Shown here: one piece after another, positions 9,763 to 19,305 of the stretch
How positions within the stretch are numbered: the first letter of the stretch is position 1
Layout of the letters: each line of letters starts with the position of its first letter
Source: Gammaproteobacteria bacterium
GTDB lineage: Bacteria > Pseudomonadota > Gammaproteobacteria > DSM-16500
Length of the DNA stretch: 64,000 bases
NCBI GenBank assembly: GCA_021156085.1
Contig: JAJNBC010000001.1
Span: forward strand, 248,001 to 312,000
Direction of reading: 5' to 3'
The notes under the pieces: model-generated
Database searches by the model: none
Told to the model about the DNA's origin: nothing
What the model saw: the letters and a program-made list of their open reading frames with translations, nothing else
Translations under genes and position numbers: made by a program

Positions 9763-10434
9763 ATGCGGCAAGTCGTACTTGATACTGAAACAACAGGATT
9801 GCATACCACAGATAATCATCGAATTATTGAAATAGCCTGTGTTGAATTAATCAATCGTAAATGTACCGGTAACCGTTATCATCGGTATATTAATCCGCAG
9901 CGTGAAATCGATGCGGAAGCTCAATCTATACATGGTCTTTCAATTGAATTTTTAAAAGATAAACCTCTTTTTAAAGATATTCTTGAAGAATTAATGGATT
10001 TTTTAAAAGGCGCTGAATTAATTATTCATAATGCACCATTTGATGTGGGCTTTATTAATTATGAATTGAGTCTAGCGAAAAAAAAATGGAAGTTACTCAC
10101 AGACCATTGTCATATTATTGATACGCTTGCATTAGCTCGGCAATTGCATGTAGGCCAACGCAATAGTTTAGATGCATTATGTAAACGTTATAAAATTGAT
10201 AATTCTCACCGTGAATTACATGGTGCTTTACTTGATGCCCAATTGCTTGCTCAAGTGTATTTAGCAATGACCGGAGGGCAGGGAAGTTTATTTGATACGT
10301 TAGATGTGGTAGAAGCAGAACCATCTGAAGCATCGAATGCAAGGATTCCTCTTAAAAAAGTACGTAATTTAATTGTTTTACAAGCAACTGCAACTGAGTT
10401 AATTGCCCACCAAGAACATCCGGGTGTTTCCTAG
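9763..10434 (+). CDS. dnaQ: DNA polymerase III epsilon subunit (proofreading exonuclease)
   Basis: 3'-5' exonuclease of the replicative polymerase. 223 residues. DEDDh exonuclease motifs are in order: ExoI LDTETTGL near residue 6, ExoII IHNAPFDVGFIN near 90, and ExoIII HGALLDAQLLA near 155. The family C-terminal block MTGGQGSLF follows, as in E. coli DnaQ. The short tail afterwards includes the alpha-subunit-binding region. The start ATG at 9763 has only a weak Shine-Dalgarno. The gene follows rnhA on the same strand after a 162-base gap. Confidence 0.95.
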   Translation: MRQVVLDTETTGLHTTDNHRIIEIACVELINRKCTGNRYHRYINPQREIDAEAQSIHGLSIEFLKDKPLFKDILEELMDFLKGAELIIHNAPFDVGFINYELSLAKKKWKLLTDHCHIIDTLALARQLHVGQRNSLDALCKRYKIDNSHRELHGALLDAQLLAQVYLAMTGGQGSLFDTLDVVEAEPSEASNARIPLKKVRNLIVLQATATELIAHQEHPGVS

Positions 10435-10501
10435 CAAAGCTAAATGGTTTGCGCTAGCCGCATCAGCAAAGCAGAGCCTACACAAAATAAAAGCCTGAAA
10501 T

Positions 10502-11173
10502 CTAATTTCTATTATTAAATGAACCTAATAACATTAGTAAATTCTGAAACAACATTTGGATATCAATATAAAGGCTAATGGTTGCCATAATATAATTACG
10601 CTCGCCATTATGAATAATGCGACTGGTATCGTATAAAATAAGCATCGTAGAAATTAAAGTAAGTAGAGTAGAAATAGCAAGCTGCATGGCAGGCATTTTT
10701 AAGAAAATATTAGCTAAAAGAGCCACAAGACAAATAACCATACCAATTATTAAAAATTTTCCCCAGTGGCTTAACTCTTTTTTGGTAGTTAACACATACA
10801 GAGAAGAAATAAAAAAGGTGATTCCTGTCCCTCCCAAAGCAGTCAGTATAAGTTGTCCCCCATTACTGTAACCACGAATGAAAGCATTTAACATAGGCCC
10901 TAATGAATAACCCATGCAACCAGTAAAAGCAAAAACAGAAAGAATACCCCAAGCGCTATTACGTAGTGAGGTTGTAACAAATAAAAGAATAAATGAAAGG
11001 ATAAAGGCCACAATAGAAGAGCCAAATCCAGCTTGGGTCATGACGGCATAGCCTGCTGCTGCCGCGCTAAATAATAAGGTTAAACTTAAGAGTAAATAAG
11101 TATTGCGTAAGACGGAATGGGTACTTAATAAAGATGCTTCGCGTTGACTTAATGTAGTTTCATTCAATGGCAT
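10502..11173 (-). CDS. Bax inhibitor-1 / YccA family membrane protein
   Basis: About 223 residues with seven predicted membrane helices from residue 35 on and a typical BI-1/YccA pattern (small-residue-rich helices and an aspartate-containing final segment, LYIDIQMLFQNLL). In E. coli, YccA modulates the FtsH protease; in this organism the role is inferred only from the family. I start at the ATG at 11173 (MPLNETTLSQ) because GAGGGG lies just upstream. The in-frame start ten codons earlier has no such site. Tail-to-tail with dnaQ. Confidence 0.85.
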   Translation of the reverse strand: MPLNETTLSQREASLLSTHSVLRNTYLLLSLTLLFSAAAAGYAVMTQAGFGSSIVAFILSFILLFVTTSLRNSAWGILSVFAFTGCMGYSLGPMLNAFIRGYSNGGQLILTALGGTGITFFISSLYVLTTKKELSHWGKFLIIGMVICLVALLANIFLKMPAMQLAISTLLTLISTMLILYDTSRIIHNGERNYIMATISLYIDIQMLFQNLLMLLGSFNNRN

Positions 11174-11424
11174 AAAACAACCCCTCAAAAAATGATATTC
11201 CATGCTACCATATTAAAATTATCAATGCGACTGCTATCGTGCTTGTTATCAGCAATAGTTTCTCACTAAGGTGGTCATTTGGATTTTTCTAGTAATTAGT
11301 AAAATCTAGGCGACATGATATTTTTCTATTGCGCAATTATAAGTTGAATATATGAACGAATTAGCGTTAATATGTACGCACTAAGGATTATTAAGTTCAT
11401 AACACCGTGTTTAGATTGAATTTT

Positions 11425-11514
<90 letters not shown>

Positions 11515-11548
11515 AGTGGTTCATCTTAAGTAAGTGGGGGAATGGAAA

Positions 11549-12205
11549 TTGATCAAAATTTTGATAGTTGAGGATCAAGAGCTTGTACGCATCGGTATTA
11601 AACGCTTATTGCAAGATGTTTCTGGGCTTAAGGTCGTTGGTGAAGCTTGTACAGGTGAGGACGCAGTACGTTTAGCTAAAGATTTGATTCCTGAAGTAGT
11701 GCTTATGGATCTCCAGATGCCGGGAATTGGGGGTTTGGAAGCGACGCGTAAAATGTTACGTCACAATCCAGATGTTAAAATTTTAGCTTTAACTGTATAT
11801 GCTCATGAACCTTATCCCTCGCGGTTGCTGCAAGCTGGTGCAGTAGGTTATATCACCAAAGGCTGTGCTTCAGAAGAAATGATTCGGGCTATTCGTACCG
11901 TACATTCCGGTCAACGGTATATTAGTAGTGATGTTGCCCAGCAACTCGCTCTTAGACGCTTCTCTAAAGCTGAAGAATCCCCTTTAGATTCGTTGTCTGA
12001 ACGCGAGCTGCAAATTATGTTAATGATTACTAGTGGCCAAAAAGTACAAGATATTTCTATTAAGCTGTGTTTAAGTCCAAAAACAGTTAATAGTTACCGT
12101 TACCGTATTTTTGAAAAATTAGGTATCAATAACGATGTTGAACTGACTCTGTTGGCAATTCGATTAGGCTTAGTAGAAGGGCATACTTCCTCTGTCACCG
12201 AATAA
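11549..12205 (+). CDS. letA: LuxR-type response regulator, LetA/UvrY/GacA family
   Basis: 218 residues with the start at the TTG at 11549 (MIKILIVEDQ), which follows GGGGGA at a good distance and matches where family members begin; a GTG at 11534 is also in frame. The receiver domain has the acidic pocket ED (residues 8-9), the phospho-acceptor D54 in LMDLQMPG, a conserved T/A and K (YITKG). The C-terminal LuxR helix-turn-helix is at about residues 145-205 (LSERELQIMLMITSG, LCLSPKTVNSYRYRIFEKL). In Legionella and Coxiella this regulator acts through small RNAs on CsrA to switch growth phases. Its usual E. coli partner uvrC is 46 kb away here. The cognate kinase is not in the window. Confidence 0.88.
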   Translation: MIKILIVEDQELVRIGIKRLLQDVSGLKVVGEACTGEDAVRLAKDLIPEVVLMDLQMPGIGGLEATRKMLRHNPDVKILALTVYAHEPYPSRLLQAGAVGYITKGCASEEMIRAIRTVHSGQRYISSDVAQQLALRRFSKAEESPLDSLSERELQIMLMITSGQKVQDISIKLCLSPKTVNSYRYRIFEKLGINNDVELTLLAIRLGLVEGHTSSVTE

Positions 12206-12224
12206 AGTAGGTTTGTTACGATTC

Positions 12225-13532
12225 ATGAAAAAGCAATGGGTTATTAAAAAAATAGCTTTCCTAATAGGGATAAGTGTAGCAAATCATGCTTTTGCAGCAG
12301 TTTTTCAATTATGGGGGCAAGATGGGGGCAGCATAGGCAATTACCATGCGGGTCGCGCCGCTATTGCTGAAAATGCGAGCACTAATTATTATAATGCTGC
12401 AGGCTTAATTCGGATTCATAACCAGCAATTATTGTTAGGATTAGCCCCCACTACTACTGATATTCGTTTTCAAGGGACGGTGTCAGTTAATACTCTGGGC
12501 ACGGGGCCCCAGCCAGTCACAGCACAAGGTGGCACTTTTAATTTTTTACCTAATGAACATTACGCAGCGCCTTTAGCAGATAATTTAGTTTTTGGTCTCA
12601 GTGTGATGATGCCTTTTAGCTCTGTCACTAATTATGGTTTAACTTCCAATGCTCAATATGCTGCCACTGAATCTTCGATTCAAGTGATCGATGTAGTGCC
12701 TTCTTTGGGTTTTGCTTATAACGATAAATTATCGGTGGGTTTTGGGTTAGATTTAGAACATGCAAGAGGTGAGTTTAATTATGTACTTACCTCTATTGGG
12801 CCTAATTCAAATACGCTTACCAAAAATATAGGGTCTAGCTATGGTTACGGTTATCACCTTGGCATACTGTACCAAACATCTGAACAAACTCGTATGGGAT
12901 TAAACTTTCTATCGCAAGTGAAACATCATTTGCATGGTGGTAGCAGTCAGTTGTCTGGACCCCTAGCAAATAATGGGAGCGGTGGCATTCAATATACTAA
13001 TGCTCTTAAGGCAAATGTAACTTTACCTTCTACTACTACATTCAGTATTTTTCATACTCTTAATTCTGGGTGGGATGTGATGGGTACAGTGAGCTATACG
13101 CAATGGACTGTGTTTAATCAATTGATGCTGCAAAATGTAGCGGGTATCAGTGGTGGGCTGAGTAACAATAGTATTCTCGTGATTATGCCGGAGCATTATC
13201 ATAATACATGGAATTATGCTGTGGGAACGGATTATCATCTTAATGAAAAATGGTTCTTTCGTACGGGAGTAGGATATGATGAAACTCCCTCAAATAATAG
13301 GTATCGCAATTTGCGATTCCCTGATAGCAATCAAATCGCTATGGCGTTAGGGGCACATTTTCAAGCAACTCCCACCTTGGGAGTAGATCTTGGATGGACA
13401 CATTTATTTGCTATGAATACGCGGATTAATCAATTATCACAAACCACCGGCGATCAAGTAACAACAATCAATGGAGCTATTACGTCGAGTGCCGATGTGT
13501 ATGGCTTAGAGCTAAAATGGGATATCACATAA
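12225..13532 (+). CDS. fadL: FadL-type outer-membrane long-chain fatty acid transporter
   Basis: 435 residues from the ATG at 12225 (MKKQWVIKK); a TTG at 12213 is less likely. A signal peptide with probable cleavage after HAFA. The mature start VFQLWGQDGGSIGNYHAGRA and the following ENASTNYYNAAGL match the FadL N-terminal hatch, and many amphipathic strands form the barrel. It ends LELKWDIT rather than a classical terminal phenylalanine. FadL carries fatty acids across the outer membrane, which suits the fadE-I-J operon 6 kb upstream. It follows letA by about 20 bases and may be cotranscribed. Confidence 0.85.
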   Translation: MKKQWVIKKIAFLIGISVANHAFAAVFQLWGQDGGSIGNYHAGRAAIAENASTNYYNAAGLIRIHNQQLLLGLAPTTTDIRFQGTVSVNTLGTGPQPVTAQGGTFNFLPNEHYAAPLADNLVFGLSVMMPFSSVTNYGLTSNAQYAATESSIQVIDVVPSLGFAYNDKLSVGFGLDLEHARGEFNYVLTSIGPNSNTLTKNIGSSYGYGYHLGILYQTSEQTRMGLNFLSQVKHHLHGGSSQLSGPLANNGSGGIQYTNALKANVTLPSTTTFSIFHTLNSGWDVMGTVSYTQWTVFNQLMLQNVAGISGGLSNNSILVIMPEHYHNTWNYAVGTDYHLNEKWFFRTGVGYDETPSNNRYRNLRFPDSNQIAMALGAHFQATPTLGVDLGWTHLFAMNTRINQLSQTTGDQVTTINGAITSSADVYGLELKWDIT

Positions 13533-13569
13533 AGTTTGTGGGGATAATTCTGATTCGCCCCGCCACACA

Positions 13570-14313
13570 TTAGTTGCGTTTGCGTGGTAATAAACAACTT
13601 AATAGTAATCCTCCACAAAGTGTTATTAGAGCAATTTCCATAAATATTTAATGATGCAGCGGGTTCTGTGACAGCTACTAATCTGCTTAATAGACCACTG
13701 CACTGATAAGCAAGCGAGTAAGAAATGGGTATCATTCCCATGATAATGCCAGGATTCCCCTTGTTTGCTATTTCAGACGAGTAACTCATTACGCGAGGAC
13801 CAATCATAAGTTCTGCCATAGAAATAAGTACTACATCCCCATCACCCCTAATATAGAGAAACCCATCTGAGCAAAACAGAAAACAGTAAGGCTCCCAAAA
13901 GCAGCGGAGGTAATCAGAAAGGAGAACATCATGGGCACACGTTGCTTTGCAATATACATACCCAACAGGACGACAGTGATGGGATTAATGCTGGTAATAA
14001 GGGAGCTGGGTATAATCTGCCAGCCAAATAAAGTCTGGCTTGTCATTCTTTCTGTAAATAGCACCAGTGAGAACATGATTTGATCTTGAACTGCCATAAA
14101 TAAAATTAAAGCAAAAAGATATAAAAGAAATGTACGAAGCTGATCTCTGGAATATTTGCGCTATACATTGATACCGAAGGAGGGTGTATTAGAATAATGT
14201 AACTGCTTTACCATATAAAGAATCAAAAGGGTACGCACACCAAAATGACTAAAGCATTTGCACATCTGAACTAAACTTAGAAGAGTTAAAATACGTGTTT
14301 GTGTTATTTTCAT
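13570..14313 (-). pseudogene. Decayed POT-family di/tripeptide transporter
   Basis: Three separated blocks of one proton-dependent oligopeptide transporter are readable. The N-terminus begins at the ATG at 14313 (MKITQTRILTLLSLVQ, then HFGVRTLLILYMV) and hits TAG at 14161-14163. It is joined in frame to a C-terminal half (RDQLRTFLLYLFALILF, then GWQIIPSSLITSINPI), so most of the first six helices, roughly 200 residues, are deleted. A one-base frameshift near 13833 separates this from VVLISMAELMIGPRVMSYS, and another near 13650 leads to the natural end (LITLCGGLLLSCLLPRKRN, stop 13570). Length, order and hydrophobicity match POT transporters. It explains the otherwise empty 840 bases between fadL and the MFS gene. 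Confidence 0.8.
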
Positions 14314-14375
14314 TAACTTAAGCGCTTAATTATTTTTTACTATCGCATAGAATTTACTGTGGAAATGGGGATTTA

Positions 14376-15785
14376 TCAAGGAATTTCTATCATTTCTCGC
14401 CCATCTTCTTTTTTTAATTCCATAAAAACACTAGTCGAGAATAAAGTAATGGTTCCCATTGCTAAAAAAGTAGAGTGAAAAACGGGTAGAGACAAAGAGA
14501 AGCCCGGCTGATGCATCGAAAAATACCGTAAAAATAATGCACTGATAGCCACGCCAAAACTTTGTGCAATTTGCTGTAAGGTACTGATAATGCTCGTAGC
14601 CTGACTCAATTCATCACTTTGGATGCTAGCATAAGCTAAGGAGTTCATGCAGCTATATTGCAAAGAAATTAAAAATCCAAATGCGAAAGTTAAAGCTATG
14701 ATAGTGTAAAGGGGAGTATTGCTATTCACAAAATAGAAAGCGCAGATGGAAAAACTGAGGAATAAGGTATTTAGAATAAGTAATTTCTTATAGCCAAAAA
14801 AACGTAATAATCTTAATGTAAAAGGTCTTATTAATGTAATTCCTAACGCTATCGGAGCCAGGAGCATTCCTGAAATTTGGGCAGGATAATGTAATCCTAT
14901 TTGTAATAACAAAGGCACTAAAAAAGGGATACCTCCAAAGCCGAGCCTAGAAAATAAATTGCCTAGCGTAGAAACCCGGAAGGTACGAATATGCAATAAT
15001 TGAGTTTTAATTATAGGGTATTTTCTTCGCCTTGAATATATGATATAGCAGAACATAAGCAATAGCGAATTACCAGTAATATATAAAGCCGATGATTCTG
15101 CCATAGTAGATTCGCTAAAAGCAGATAAACCAAATGTAAATCCTGCTAGACTACTTCCAAATAAAATAAAGCCTATTTTATCTAAGGGAATCACTTTTTT
15201 GGGAGATTCATGTCTCACCCAAAAAGAAGCTAATCCTATACATAGTAGACCTACTGGAATGTTTATCCAAAAAATCCAGCGCCAAGAAGAATAATAGGTA
15301 ATAAATCCACCAAACATAGGGCCTAACATTGTACCTAATGAAGCGATGATAGCCACTTGGCTCATCACTTCAATAATATTATATCGCGCAAACGTGCGCA
15401 GGATAATTAAGCGTCCGCTAGGAATTGCCAGCGCGCCACCCAAACCTTGTAATGCGCGAGCCATAACAAGCTCCCATAAATTATGAGAAAAACCACACCA
15501 AAGTGAACTGCTAATAAAAATAAAAACCGCACTGATAAACACATATTTAATGCCCCATTTATCAGCAATCCATCCGCTAATAGGAATAAAAATTGCCAGA
15601 CTTAACAGATAACTAATTAGCGCAATTTTTAAATCGATAGGATTAACATTTAAACTTTGGGACATGGTAGGGATAGCTGTATTAATTACAGTGGTATCTA
15701 AAGTTTCCATGAATAAAGCGAGAGAGGTAATAAGCAATATCATGTATTGTTGTAAAGAGTATTTTTTGAATAGATAACTCCTCAT
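14376..15785 (-). CDS. MFS transporter, DHA2 (EmrB/QacA-like) drug-efflux type
   Basis: 469 residues, about 14 hydrophobic segments. The DHA2 motif LDTTVINTAIPTM in helix 1, motif A (GWIADKWGIKYVF) between helices 2 and 3, and motif C-like GPMFGGFI in helix 5 are present. Probably proton-driven export of amphiphilic compounds; the substrate is unknown. Its ATG overlaps the glpD stop by 4 bases (ATGA), so it is translated with glpD. Pairing of a DHA2 pump with glpD is not a standard arrangement. No EmrA-like adaptor is next to it. Confidence 0.85.
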   Translation of the reverse strand: MRSYLFKKYSLQQYMILLITSLALFMETLDTTVINTAIPTMSQSLNVNPIDLKIALISYLLSLAIFIPISGWIADKWGIKYVFISAVFIFISSSLWCGFSHNLWELVMARALQGLGGALAIPSGRLIILRTFARYNIIEVMSQVAIIASLGTMLGPMFGGFITYYSSWRWIFWINIPVGLLCIGLASFWVRHESPKKVIPLDKIGFILFGSSLAGFTFGLSAFSESTMAESSALYITGNSLLLMFCYIIYSRRRKYPIIKTQLLHIRTFRVSTLGNLFSRLGFGGIPFLVPLLLQIGLHYPAQISGMLLAPIALGITLIRPFTLRLLRFFGYKKLLILNTLFLSFSICAFYFVNSNTPLYTIIALTFAFGFLISLQYSCMNSLAYASIQSDELSQATSIISTLQQIAQSFGVAISALFLRYFSMHQPGFSLSLPVFHSTFLAMGTITLFSTSVFMELKKEDGREMIEIP

Positions 15786-17275
15786 CGTGCGCTCTCTAAA
15801 AAATGATTTAATTTTTTAATATCACTCTTGGAAAATAATAAGCCTAATTTTGTTCTTCGCCAAAGAATATCATCTGTTTTTTTTGCCCATTCATGTTCAA
15901 TTAAATATTCCACTTCTTTTTGATAAAGTCCATGGCCAAGGTGTTCCCCTAAATCAGGGAGATTTCTAGCGGAATTTAATAATAAATACACGCAGGTACC
16001 ATAATTTTTTGCATAACGGGTTACCAGGTCTACAGGCAACCAAGAAAATTCTTTTTGGAGTTGCTTTAGAAAGAGAGAAAAATCCTTATTATGTATATCT
16101 CCCCCCGGTAACGCTTTATAAGCTGTCCATGCTTTTCCCATTTGAGGAAAATAGAATTGCAACTTTGCTAGGACTTGTTCGGCCAGGAAGCGGTGCATTG
16201 TAAGTTTTCCGCCAATGACCGTTAATAAAGGTAAATTATTTTTATCTTCCAGCAGCAATTGATTATCGCGTGTTATCATGGCGAGATCTTCTTCATAACT
16301 GGCTTTTAAGCAGCGCACGCCCGCATATGACCAAACGATATCCCCTCGATGGATACCTTGCTTAAAATAGTGATTAATCACACTGCAAAGATACTCTTCT
16401 TCCATCGCTGTAATTTTTAAAGCATCTAGGTTTTCAGAGCATAGGGTATCTGTGGTACCAATTAAGGTGAATTTTTCTTGAAAAGGAATAGTAAATACAA
16501 TGCGATTATCTGTAGCTTGTAGAATATAAGAAAAATGATTTTCGTATAGCTTGGGTACTATAATATGGCTGCCTTTATCTAACATAACCGATATGCTTAA
16601 ATCCGAGCCTATTATTTTTTTTTGAATTTCTTTAACCCAGGGGCCGCTTACATTGATCAGTGTTTTTGCGTAACGATAAAAAATAATTTTAGAAGAATTA
16701 TCTTGTAATTCAATTTTCCATGATGTGTTTTCACGGTTTGCCGAAAGAAAGGTAGTGTACGTTAAAATATTAGCGCCTTTCTTTTTTGCAGATAGTGCAT
16801 TAGCGATAACTAAGCGGGCATCATCTACCAAACAATCAAAATAAGAGAAGCCTTTTTTGAATTTAGATAATAAAAGGTTACTATAAGGATAATTTCGTAA
16901 ATTAACCGTACGAGAACGTGGCAACGATCGCCGCAGTATTAAATGATCATAAAAAAATAACCCTAGTCGAATTAACCAAGCAGAGCGTAAGTGTTTTTCA
17001 TGAGGTAAAATAAATTCTAAAGGTGAAATGAGATGCGGTGCGTTACGCAGTAAAATTTCTTGCTCCCGTAATGCGCTGCGTACTAAACTCCATTCATAAG
17101 ATGCGAGATAGCGTAAACCCCCGTGAATCAATTTGCTGCTGGCAGAAGAGGTGCCTGCAGCCAAATCATTTTTCTCGCATAGAGTAACAGATAGACCACG
17201 ACCTGCTGCATCTGCGGCAATAGCAGTACCATTAATGCCGCCTCCAATAATAAAAATATCTGAATGAGCTTCCAT
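15782..17275 (-). CDS. glpD: Aerobic glycerol-3-phosphate dehydrogenase
   Basis: FAD enzyme of the inner membrane that oxidises glycerol-3-phosphate to DHAP and feeds electrons to quinone. 497 residues from the ATG at 17275 (MEAHSDIFIIGGGINGT). The upstream in-frame ATG at 17368 would add 31 residues not expected in the family. The FAD motif GGGINGTAIAADAAGRG is near residue 10, then GTSSASSKLIHGGLRYL, and the C-terminal DAO domain. No glpF or glpK is beside it, so the substrate may come from phospholipid turnover or direct G3P uptake. It shares an intergenic region with the divergent outer-membrane barrel gene. Confidence 0.92.
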   Translation of the reverse strand: MEAHSDIFIIGGGINGTAIAADAAGRGLSVTLCEKNDLAAGTSSASSKLIHGGLRYLASYEWSLVRSALREQEILLRNAPHLISPLEFILPHEKHLRSAWLIRLGLFFYDHLILRRSLPRSRTVNLRNYPYSNLLLSKFKKGFSYFDCLVDDARLVIANALSAKKKGANILTYTTFLSANRENTSWKIELQDNSSKIIFYRYAKTLINVSGPWVKEIQKKIIGSDLSISVMLDKGSHIIVPKLYENHFSYILQATDNRIVFTIPFQEKFTLIGTTDTLCSENLDALKITAMEEEYLCSVINHYFKQGIHRGDIVWSYAGVRCLKASYEEDLAMITRDNQLLLEDKNNLPLLTVIGGKLTMHRFLAEQVLAKLQFYFPQMGKAWTAYKALPGGDIHNKDFSLFLKQLQKEFSWLPVDLVTRYAKNYGTCVYLLLNSARNLPDLGEHLGHGLYQKEVEYLIEHEWAKKTDDILWRRTKLGLLFSKSDIKKLNHFLESAR

Positions 17276-17325
17276 GCACCTTGTGCCATTTCTTTGAGAG
17301 TATTTATTGTAGCATGGCAAGGGTA

Positions 17326-17354
17326 TTGACAAAATGATACAGATAGCTTTGAAT
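17326..17354 (+). promoter_or_regulatory. Predicted sigma70 promoter of the outer-membrane barrel gene
   Basis: A perfect -35 TTGACA (17326-17331), a 17-base spacer and TTGAAT (17349-17354, 4 of 6). It is followed by AAGGA about 10 bases before the ATG at 17381. Confidence 0.6.
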
Positions 17355-17380
17355 GACATTCCCTTCAAGGATAGTTAGTA

Positions 17381-17929
17381 ATGCAAAAAACAAATAAATT
17401 GTGGATATGGGCACTATTTGTGTTCTTTTGTACGGGCCAGGTGATAGCAGGCAATCGGCCTGGTGCTTTCACATTAACGCTTGCTAATGGTTTTTACCAT
17501 TTTGCACCTTCACGTCATTTAGAGAATACCTTCTTACCGAATGCTGCCTTAGCCTATAATTTTACTGACCGCTGGGCCATCGAAGGCGAGGTAGGGGTGG
17601 TAAATACAAACCAAAGGCCGGTCCTTACCACCAACTGTGCAGGTGTGCATGGGTTTTTGTACACGGTTGACAGTATCTATCGCTTTTTACCTTATCAACA
17701 GTGGGAACCTTATGTGATTGCCGGAGTCGGAGTATTAGCTATGAAACCGAATGGTTTAAATAGCGAACATCAAGGCAATGTTAATGCGGGTATAGGAACA
17801 CAAATTTTCTTTAGTGATGGCATCGCATTGCGTGGAGAAATTCGTGATCTTTATACCACCACGGGGTCAGGCGAAAATGATTATATGATTAATTTTGGAG
17901 TAAGTTTTTTGATAGGTAGAAAAGGTTAA
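17381..17929 (+). CDS. Small outer-membrane beta-barrel protein (OmpA-like barrel)
   Basis: 182 residues. A signal peptide (WIWALFVFFCTGQVIAG, cleavage near residue 23) precedes alternating amphipathic strands (AALAYNFTDRWAIEGEVGV; WEPYVIAGVGVLAM; VNAGIGTQIFF; GIALRGEIRDLY; YMINFGVSFLIG). This is the 8-stranded barrel pattern of the OmpA transmembrane domain, without the peptidoglycan-binding OmpA C-domain. Two cysteines are absent except C in TTNCAG. Its function is probably structural or adhesive. It has its own promoter and converges on gltA. Confidence 0.75.
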   Translation: MQKTNKLWIWALFVFFCTGQVIAGNRPGAFTLTLANGFYHFAPSRHLENTFLPNAALAYNFTDRWAIEGEVGVVNTNQRPVLTTNCAGVHGFLYTVDSIYRFLPYQQWEPYVIAGVGVLAMKPNGLNSEHQGNVNAGIGTQIFFSDGIALRGEIRDLYTTTGSGENDYMINFGVSFLIGRKG

Positions 17930-17962
17930 TAATAAACTACACTATTTATTTTTGAATTCTGC

Positions 17963-19264
17963 TTATTTCTTACTTTCAAGATCTCTAGCGTTAATTGGCA
18001 CAAAATTTCTTTCAGTAGGCCCCGTATAAAGCTGTCGGGGGCGGCCTAATCGGTAAGGGCTGCTAATCATTTCATTCCAGTGAGCAATCCATCCTATGGT
18101 TCGAGCAAGAGCAAAGATAACAGTAAACATATTCTTAGGGATACCGATGGCACTTAAAGTAATACCAGAATAAAAATCCACGTTAGGATAAAGTTTTCTC
18201 TGAATAAAATAATCGTCTTCTAAAGCAATTTTTTCTAACTCCATCGCAAGTTTGAAAAAGGGATCATTATGTACACCGACAGCTTCGAGCACTTCGTAGC
18301 AGGTTTGACGCATGACTTTAGCACGTGGATCATAATTTTTATAAACGCGGTGACCGAATCCCATGAGACGAAAAGAATCATTCGGATCTTTGGCACGTGC
18401 AATGTATTTTCCAATTTGTGATACATTGCCGATTTCATGCAACATATTGAGTGCTGCTTCATTCGCCCCCCCGTGAGCAGGTCCCCAAAGTGCCGCAATG
18501 CCAGCCGAAATACATACAAAAGGATTGGCACCGGTGGAGCCGGCCAAACGTACCGTGGAAGTTGAAGCATTTTGCTCATGATCAGCATGTAGTATAAAAA
18601 TTTTATCCAGTGCTTTAACTAAAATAGGATTAGGCGTGGTCTCTTCACATGGTGTCCCAAACATCATATGAAGAAAATTTTCTGCATAAGACAAACTGTT
18701 TTGGGGGGGCATAAAAGGTTGTCCAATAGAATATTTATAACACATGGCAGCAATAGTTGGCATTTTAGCAATTAAACGCAAAGCTGAGCTGGCACGATGT
18801 TCCGGATTTTTAATATCCAGTGAATCATGATAAAAAGCGGATAAGGCTGCCACCACGCCTACCATAATCGCCATGGGATGTGCATCGCGGCGAAATCCAT
18901 TAAAAAAATTGCGAATTTGTTCATGAACCATGGTATGACGATTGATCGTTTTGCAAAATTCGGCGTAATGTGAGGTATCCGGTAATTCCCCATTTAACAA
19001 TAAATAACAAACCTCAAGGAAATGGGAGTGAGTGGCTAGATCTTCAATCCGATAGCCTCTATAAAGTAAAACCCCTTCCTCGCCATCTATAAAAGTAATT
19101 TTAGATTCGCAGGCCGCTGTCGCAGCAAAGCCAGGATCATAAGTAAAATAACCGGTCTTAGCTAAAGTAGCGAGATCAATGACTTCCGGGCCTAATGTTC
19201 CCGAGAGTACGTTAAACTCCGTGCTCATATTCCCAATGCTTAACTTTGCTTTTTTTTCCGCCAT
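17963..19264 (-). CDS. gltA: Citrate synthase (type II)
   Basis: Condenses oxaloacetate and acetyl-CoA. 433 residues, the hexameric NADH-sensitive type by length. The catalytic blocks are [27 protein letters not shown] and [15 protein letters not shown], the last holding the active-site His and nearby Arg. Divergent from sdhC with a 123-base shared control region carrying opposed promoters and a perfect palindrome over the gltA -10. Confidence 0.97.
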   Translation of the reverse strand: MAEKKAKLSIGNMSTEFNVLSGTLGPEVIDLATLAKTGYFTYDPGFAATAACESKITFIDGEEGVLLYRGYRIEDLATHSHFLEVCYLLLNGELPDTSHYAEFCKTINRHTMVHEQIRNFFNGFRRDAHPMAIMVGVVAALSAFYHDSLDIKNPEHRASSALRLIAKMPTIAAMCYKYSIGQPFMPPQNSLSYAENFLHMMFGTPCEETTPNPILVKALDKIFILHADHEQNASTSTVRLAGSTGANPFVCISAGIAALWGPAHGGANEAALNMLHEIGNVSQIGKYIARAKDPNDSFRLMGFGHRVYKNYDPRAKVMRQTCYEVLEAVGVHNDPFFKLAMELEKIALEDDYFIQRKLYPNVDFYSGITLSAIGIPKNMFTVIFALARTIGWIAHWNEMISSPYRLGRPRQLYTGPTERNFVPINARDLESKK

Positions 19265-19283
19265 GCGAAATCTCCATTGCTAA

Positions 19284-19305
19284 GACTTCAACTATAATTG
19301 AAGTC
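19284..19305. promoter_or_regulatory. Perfect palindrome (operator candidate) in the gltA/sdhC gap
   Basis: GACTTCAA, six bases CTATAA, TTGAAGTC: a perfect 8-base dyad. The centre is the predicted gltA -10 box (19291-19296). A dimeric repressor bound here would block gltA directly and lies about 20 bases behind the sdh -35. The regulator is unknown. Confidence 0.55.

Noticed and set aside
9589-9819. Minus-strand open frame opposite the rnhA-dnaQ gap (76 residues)
   Set aside because: It runs antisense into dnaQ, has no ribosome-binding site and its odd residues come from the hairpin arms.
13454-13819. Separate small gene overlapping the fadL 3' end on the minus strand
   Set aside because: Its first half is the end of the POT transporter pseudogene; the rest is out-of-frame reading after a frameshift.
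17276-17368. Extended N-terminus of GlpD from the ATG at 17368
   Set aside because: It would place 31 unusual residues before the FAD motif and overlap the divergent promoter; family members start at the later Met.
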